Below, one piece after another: positions 58,375 to 64,000 of a stretch of 64,000 bases of DNA. Every line of letters begins with the position of its first letter. Position 1 is the first letter of the stretch. This DNA is from Mactromeris polynyma (lineage: Eukaryota > Mollusca > Bivalvia > Venerida > Mactridae): assembly GCA_032209605.1 (NCBI GenBank), contig JASFXZ010000002.1, positions 54,748,431 to 54,812,430 of the forward strand, written 5' to 3'. The notes under the pieces were generated by a model. It was not told where the DNA came from. It ran no database searches and saw only the letters and a list, made by a program, of their open reading frames with translations. A program made the position numbers and the translations under genes.

Positions 58375-58686
58375 TTAATGTCTAGTTACAACACGTAAAG
58401 TTGGAAATAACTTGTTAACAAAGAACTTTGAAATTTGGAGAACGCCTTTAAACAGTCTGTAGTAACTGAAGAGTTTTGCACATGAATAACCGTCACTGTC
58501 ACTGTCAGAGATGACACGAACTGCCTTGAATGGTCTGGCGAGAGGGGTTTCTTCGCGTGGCTACGCTTCATCAGATAAAGAATACCTCAGGTTTTGTACA
58601 TTCGAATTGTTGACCATTTGGGAGAGTCCCATTGATCTAGATTCCGTGTGGTTGAAATTGACGTTTCCGTGAAAATAGTCGGCCAT
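58375..58686 (-). CDS. Small ORF with an in-frame UAG, unknown function
   Basis: ATG at 58686 opens MADYFHGNVNFNHTESRSMG and runs 41 codons to a UAG at 58563-58561. The same frame then continues for 61 codons (EETPLARPFKAVRVISDSDS and SCAKLFSYYRLFKG) to TAA at 58377-58375. An AATAAA polyadenylation signal follows directly (58374-58369). A perfect CRE (TGACGTCA) lies at 58901-58908, about 215 bp upstream. VRVISDSDSD looks like a SUMO-interaction motif. I do not recognise the protein. It could be a decayed copy, a gene with stop-codon readthrough, or a chance frame. Confidence 0.35.
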
Positions 58687-58900
58687 GTTAACTAGAGCTG
58701 TATTGTTAAATGTTGCAGACGAAACATAAAGTAGCTTTAGTTTTCGACGTTACAGGCACTTAAATCAAAATACCCGCAAGGCAAGACATCGCTATGTAAA
58801 TAAATATATATAAAGAACATTCATTTGTTCGAAATTATGTGAAATACAAGCGGAAAACAACCGCATCTTACTTCGAAATGTCAACAAATACACCGGATGA

Positions 58901-58908
58901 TGACGTCA
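58901..58908. promoter_or_regulatory. CRE-like TGACGTCA palindrome
   Basis: A full-length CREB/ATF consensus in a locally CpG-containing stretch upstream of the small minus-strand ORF at 58375-58686. It supports, but does not prove, a promoter there. Confidence 0.35.
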
Positions 58909-59514
58909 TGGTTTTCTAGTACATGTTTAAAAGAGAGGTCATTTTGTGGTCTCTTATTTCAATACAAAGGGAGGCAATTCAATTTAGTTGTACACAGTTT
59001 TACACAGTTGTTTTCCCTTTTGGGGTTACAAGTGGGGTAAAAAGTAGTCCCTAAAATCGGAACAGTGAAAAATATAAAAATATTATTTTCACTGTTTGAA
59101 ACAGTGAAAATACCAATTTTTATTCCACTGATAAATCTCTATAAACCACTGGAAAATATAAAATAAAATTGTATAATGGCACACATTTTAATTGCCGTTA
59201 TGTTCTGTAATAAATTCATTTTCACGAGATTTGCACTCGTATAATATTGATGAAAATACGACCGATTCATATCAATAGTTTGACCATTAATATATAATAG
59301 GAGTGCATATTGATACAAATACATCATAACACTATTAGTAACTATATGATAAAAATGAATTACATTTTAATGTCTAGCAAAGTGACGCGCGGGTTACAAA
59401 ATAACTTAATTTGATCAGCAGTGTAGTGCCATTCGTTGATAAAAGTTGTTTAAATTTAATTACATTTGGTCCAAGAAAGTAATTCGTTGGTATGTATTGT
59501 TTCTTTGTAATAGT

Positions 59515-59795
59515 CAGGGGCGTAGCCAGAGCTGGTAGAATGTGTACGCAAACTATAAAGGGGGTCTAAGGACATGATACCGCGGGAAAACACGTTTTCT
59601 AGAATGTTACATGTGCAATCTGGTAATATTTTCAGCGTGAAGCAATACGTTAAATTTGGAAGCGTTTTATTTTCAGAAAATATATACCCTAAGCTGCATA
59701 CAAATGTTCATCTGTTGGTTATTGCACATGTTGCTATTTTTTGATAATCATGAGTACGCAACGGCGTATTTTGCGTACCGGTAGCTACGCGCCTG
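59515..59795. mobile_element. MITE with CAGGGGCGTAGC ends and 5-bp target duplication
   Basis: The left end CAGGGGCGTAGCCAG and the right end (reversed, CAGGCGCGTAGCTAC) are imperfect inverses. ATAGT is found directly before (59510-59514) and after (59796-59800). The element is 281 bp and has no ORF. Confidence 0.7.
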
Positions 59796-60175
59796 ATAGT
59801 TAGTAGATTTTACTTAATATCTACTAACTGATTTAGAATGTAACCTACATTTTGATTGGCCGATACGCATGCAAATTTCAACGCGCAATCTGGAACATGT
59901 GTGTAACGCCCACACAGATTCGCAGTAGGCGGAGCTTAAAAAGCCCGCCAAAAGTCGAAATTCTTAATGAATAAGCGTAGTACTTAACGGGAGCCGTTCT
60001 GTCATCAGTTAATACATGCTTTACTAATTTATCAATGTTGGCATTTGCGTAGGGATGATTTGTTCATACATAGGAATGACCCGTGATGTCCAAGATCGTT
60101 TTGAAATGCTTTAACGACTTAAAGTTATGAGTTGTTTGGTACATAGAATGGTAGAAAAGATTTGATATTTTCGAC

Positions 60176-60545
60176 TTATTTTGTGATGGAATGATTTTTT
60201 CTCCAAAGTTTTATCATGCGCGACTTAATAATAACTTCTACTGGATAACAGCCAAACTCGGCGTATAGCATGTACCTCGGGGTGCTTTTCTTTGATTTAG
60301 ATAATGCTGAAAGGAAAATACAATGGACCTGCTCGATTATATCCAAGTTTTCGTAGCCAGACACTTCACTTCCATACGTGAAAATTGGTAATATAGTGTG
60401 ATCAAAATTTTTAATTGTATGTCAATGGGGAGACAAAGATTGTTTATTCTGGCGAAGAGTTGGTATATTACCTTATCAACTTGTTTAATGCCGCGAATGT
60501 ATGGCTGTACGCGTGCCGGGCCAACGTCGGGAGGTTCTGGCTAGA
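60176..60545 (-). pseudogene. LINE RT end fragment, minus strand
   Basis: On the minus strand, LPIDIQLKILI is followed, after a frame change, by LPIFTYGSEVSGYENLDIIE, then QVHCIFLSALSKSKKSTPRY and EFGCYPVEVIIKSRMIKLWR. It parallels the 49441-49740 fragment. The upstream part near 60500 is more eroded. Confidence 0.7.
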
Positions 60546-60969
60546 CTGGAGACGAGCTGAACGGTAAATAAGGAGCAAGATTTATCCAAAGATTCCTTTA
60601 TTTTATTGTAGCATGATATATCACAATGAATACAAAGATGTAATATGTATCAACATTGTATATAGAAAATATAATAACAAAATATGTTTGGGGAATAATT
60701 ATATATGAAAATTAACTCGCTTAAATTTGCATGAGAGAGGTTGTCCTTGACAACAATAATGTTAACATGAATTGTACATATAGATCTAAACTTATAGTAC
60801 ACTAATTAAGCATAGCATAATTTGACTATAATGTGTATACTACATAATTCTCATCAAACAAAAAATAAAACAAAATATGTATGGCTGATTTTCGCCAAAT
60901 GAGCCAAATTAATACAGCCCTTTGCTTAAAAAAGTTATTTCTAAACTGACTGTTAATGATGTTACATTG

Positions 60970-61400
60970 GCTTTAGCCAAATTATTTACAAAACAGCTGG
61001 ACGAAGTTCAAACAATTAATAACTAGCAACATTTACTACGAAACATGAAATATTCACATAAAACTGATATTCAAAATAGAATAATCGCATATTGGACAAG
61101 AATTATAGACAACATCAATAGCAATAATAACACTAAACTGGCTTCCAAACTGTACACAATATTACTTGAATTAGAGTCACAAAATAAAATTAAATGTCAA
61201 TAGTAAAACAATGTTAAACGATATCTTTGTGAAATCTGTTTTTCAGGTGTGTGGTATAGCCAAAGTTTTATTAATAGCAAATGGCTTAAAAACGCAACAT
61301 ACCAAAAGTTAAAATATATTTTTATCCAAACATGGCGATCTGAAATTAATCAGACGTCGAATACGAATGTTTACAAATATATAAAGAACGAATTCAATTT
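60970..61400 (+). pseudogene. LINE ORF2 C-terminal fragment, plus strand
   Basis: Pieces such as KYSHKTDIQNRIIAYWTRII and LASKLYTILLELESQNKIKC, then, in another frame, SFINSKWLKNATYQKLKYIF and TWRSEINQTSNTNVYKYIKN, align in order with the 29280-29650 LINE. The fragment stops at EFNL and passes at 61401 directly into the 31-bp minisatellite, which comes from an upstream part of the same kind of ORF. Confidence 0.7.
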
Positions 61401-62376
61401 GATGATACGGCGATTAGTTTTACACTACGCTGATGATACGGCGATTAGTTTAACACTACGCTGGTGGTACGGCGATTAGTTTTTTACTCTACGCTGATGA
61501 TATGGCGATTAGTTTTACTCTACGCTGATGATACGGCGATTAGTTTTACTCTACGCTGATGATATGGCGATTAGTTTAACACTACGCTGATGATACGGCG
61601 ATTAGTTTAACACTACGCTGATGGTACGGCGATTAGTTTTACTCAACGCTGATGATACGGCGATTAGTTTAACACTACGCTGATGATACGGCGATTAGTT
61701 TTACTCTACGCTGATGATACGGCGATTAGTTTAACACTACGCTGATGATACGGCGATTAGTTTAACACTACGCTGATGGTACGGCGATTAGTTTAACTCT
61801 ACGCTAATATACAGCGATTAGTTTTACTCTACGCTGATACTACGGCGATTAGTTTTACTCTACGCTGATGATACGGCGATTAGCTTAACTCTACGCTGAT
61901 GATACGGCGATTAGTTTAACTCTACGCTGATGATACGGCGATTAGTTTAACTCTACGCTGATGATACGGCGATTAGTTTAACTCTACGCTGATGATACGG
62001 CGATTAGTTTTACTTTACGCTGATGATACGGCGATTAGTTTTACTCTACGCTGATGATACGGCGATTAGTTTAACTCTACGCTGATGATACGGCGATTAG
62101 TTTTACTCTACGCTGATGATACGGCGATTAGTTTTACTCTACGCTGATGATACGGCGATAAGTTTTACTCTACGCTGATGATACGGCGATTAGTTTTACT
62201 CTACGCTGATGATACGGCGATTAGTTTTACTCTACGCTGATGATACGGCGATTAGTTTTACTCTATGCTGATGATACGGCGATTAGTTTAACTCTACGCT
62301 GATGATACGGCGATAAGTTTTACTCTACGCTGATGATACGGCGATTGGTTTTACTCTACGCTGATGATACGGCGAT
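61401..62376 (+). repeat. 31-bp minisatellite built from a LINE YADD box
   Basis: About 31 units of GATGATACGGCGATTAGTTT plus TACTCTACGCT run without interruption. Variants are TTTTACT, TTTAACT and TTTAACACT, with one short unit near 61803. In one frame a unit reads RLVLLYADDTA, the palm catalytic box of non-LTR reverse transcriptase. Because 31 is not divisible by 3, the frame shifts every unit, and one of the three frames has a TAG. It is followed at once by FSDNEQNLKKIL, the normal RT sequence after YADD. Confidence 0.9.
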
Positions 62377-62645
62377 ATTTTCAGATAATGAACAAAATTT
62401 AAAAAAAATCTTAACGAGTATAATGCCCCATATTTTGTTCCAAATTTGTTGTGTTACTAAAATTCATGAAGGGGATTTTGTCTACCTTATAAAATTCATG
62501 AAGGGGATTTTGTCCACCTTATAAAATTCATGAAGGGGAATTTCATGTTCTCATGTGATGTACTGTATATTTGTATTGTGTATGTGTTTTATGACGATGT
62601 ACCATGTACAAGTCAAAACCAATAAAATGTTCTGTTCTGTTCTAT
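62377..62645 (+). mobile_element. LINE RT scrap, 32-bp repeats and 3' tail
   Basis: After a short RT remnant (IFSDNEQNLKKILTSI) come 2.6 units of a 32-bp repeat (AAAATTCATGAAGGGGATTT, starts at 62459, 62491 and 62523). A 3' end follows, with CCAATAAAATGTTCTGTTCT repeating TTCTG. The same tail type, inverted, is at 53280. Confidence 0.65.
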
Positions 62646-62798
62646 GTGTACATATCGGAAGTTTCTTTTTTTGTTCAGTGTATGTATGGTCCGGGGATCT
62701 GTTATATACATACGTGTACGTATATATTAGCTAAGCGAGCACATAATCGATAACTTCGATAACTAAGAGTGTTTTATATTCTTTATCGAGACAAACGC

Positions 62799-62955
62799 AG
62801 GACCCGCGGCTCAGTGATTAACACCGCTGACTACAACTCCGAAGCCGTGGATCCAAGTTCTCGTCCAACCATGCAGGTAAACAGACACGAGTTCAGTGTT
62901 TCCTATTTAACACAGTACCGATTTGTACACATAGTGTTTGTTATGTTAAACAGAA
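62799..62955 (+). mobile_element. tRNA-derived SINE (GGCTCAGTGATTAA copy)
   Basis: The head ACCCGCGGCTCAGTGATTAA then CACCGCTGACTACAACTCCG is followed by CAGTGTTTCCTATTTAACAC. It is the same family as 37420-37800 but with a decayed B box. Confidence 0.65.
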
Positions 62956-63170
62956 ATCATTGTGTAAAGAAAGTAGATAGGTAATATTAGCCTTGACCTG
63001 TGTTATTAGGATTCATGAATTTTAGCGATTATCACGGTTTGTAGTGTTAATCATCAACAACGTGAAACATGTCCCGTGTGGTATTCGGTCAATTTGTTTT
63101 ACTTGTCTTACTGAGGCATTGTTGTCAAGTGAACGAAAACGCTTTTGTTTTACATTGTAGCATTTTTAGT

Positions 63171-64000
63171 ATGCCAAAAATACCCAATAATTTACGCGAA
63201 CGTACAATTGGCATGATTGATGCTGGCATGTCGACAGAAGACGTTGCAAGGCATGTTGGGAGTTCTAGTCGAGCGATACGAAATCTTCGCGCACGATTTA
63301 GAACGACAGGACACACCGACGATTTGCCACGTCGTGGACGCCCGCGTGTTACAACGCGTGGTCAAGACCGCTGTAACACATGAACGCGCATTTGCGCAAT
63401 CGATTCCAAACTGCCACTGCTACTGCTGCTAACACACCTGGGCTTCATAATAACCGAATCAGTGCGCAAACTGTTCGTAATAATCTGCGGGAGAACGGTT
63501 TACACGGACGACGTCCTTACGTCAATATTCGGTTATTTTGTTAACCGGTTAACCGTTTAATGTTCCGGCCTACAGATATATTGAAAATAAAACGTACAAC
63601 AACATAAGAAAAAAAAGATTAACCGGTTAGTGATTTTACTAACCGATAACCGCATATTCGAACGGTTAACCGGTTAATCGTTGACATCCCTAGTTTTAAC
63701 GCAACATCATCGTGTAAATCGTCTTTAATGGGCACGTGTACATAATCGTTGGACACGACGACGCTGGAATACATGTACCTTTCTTTTTTCGGATGAATCA
63801 AGATTTTGTTTACATCGTGGTGATGGCAGGGTGCGCGTCTACCGTAGGAGAAATGAACGCTATGCTGACTGTTGTGTTCTTGAACAAGATCATTTCGAGG
63901 GTGGGGTTCTGTCATGGTTTGGGCAGCCATTGACCATGGTTAACGTTCACCACTAGTCGTCATAAATGGCAATTTAAATGCTCAACGTTACCGCGATGAC
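63171..64000 (+). pseudogene. Tc1/mariner transposase pseudogene, cut by a MITE and window end
   Basis: The N-terminal paired-type HTH is intact from MPKIPNNLRERTIGMIDAGM through STEDVARHVGSSSRAIRNLR to RRGRPRVTTRGQDR. A frameshift follows, then HNNRISAQTVRNNLRENGLH and GRRPYVNI. An unrelated 170-bp AACCGG-rich element interrupts, and the core resumes with TQHHRVNR, FSDESRFCLHRGDGRVRVYR (first catalytic Asp) and VMVWAAIDHG. Frameshifts near 63365, 63770 and 63900 and stops make it dead. The second and third catalytic residues lie beyond the window. Confidence 0.85.
63525..63692. mobile_element. MITE with GTTAACCGGTTAACC palindromes inside the Tc1 copy
   Basis: The element contains GTTAACCGGTTAACCG near its left end and ACGGTTAACCGGTTAATCG near its right end, finishing GTTGACATCCCTA. 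It splits the Tc1 frame between PYVNI and VLTQHHR, so the Tc1 copy is older than this insertion. The exact left boundary is uncertain by a few bases. Confidence 0.6.

Noticed and set aside
59830..59960. Octamer-like ATGCAAAT with a CCAAT-like GATTGG nearby, as an snRNA or histone promoter
   Set aside because: No snRNA or histone coding sequence follows on either strand.

Overview
The window is animal genomic DNA and most resembles a bivalve mollusc. Genes are split into short exons with GT-AG introns and phases that fit. The DNA is AT-rich, and most of it is made of tRNA-derived SINEs, non-LTR retrotransposon scraps, Tc1/mariner, hAT and THAP-type transposase remnants, TIR elements and satellites of kinds common in marine molluscs. 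The species assignment is an inference. I see no rRNA, no CRISPR array and no prokaryotic operon.

Layout. Positions 1-6.9 kb hold a minus-strand gene for a long Ser-rich, low-complexity protein (six coding exons, perhaps a seventh) that I do not recognise. Positions 7.1-9.5 kb hold a SINE dimer broken by a 2,046-bp TIR element with an 8-bp target duplication and three nested tandem arrays. Positions 14.1-16.0 kb hold a clear three-exon TIMM9 gene on the plus strand, with a MITE in its first intron and a 40-bp array downstream. A Tc1 transposase pseudogene follows at 18.6-19.3 kb. Positions 21.1-26.5 kb hold an eight-exon minus-strand carbohydrate sulfotransferase, a type II Golgi-type enzyme of 405 residues, with a duplicated small exon in its stem region.

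Positions 27.3-40.3 kb are dominated by two arms of about 1.5 kb in inverted orientation, each carrying a hAT transposase tail and a LINE fragment. Between the arms lie the rest of that LINE, a promoter-like region with six copies of a 14-bp motif, the 5' exons of an unidentified plus-strand gene, SINEs and a broken THAP domain. From 45 kb to the end there are only mobile-element remains: LINE pieces on both strands, several TIR families that all begin GGGCCCGT, a broken MADF/Myb-type ORF, a broken THAP plus HTH transposase, a 161-bp array, and a 31-bp minisatellite whose unit encodes the YADD active-site box of a LINE reverse transcriptase. A small minus-strand ORF with an in-frame UAG lies at 58.4-58.7 kb. 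A Tc1 pseudogene, itself interrupted by a MITE, runs off the right edge.

The functional genes do not appear to share a pathway. TIMM9 acts in mitochondrial protein import, and the sulfotransferase in glycan sulfation. The main biological interest is the nested, rearranged repeat landscape and the few odd coding structures inside it. All exon models were built by eye from splice sites and reading phase, without transcripts.
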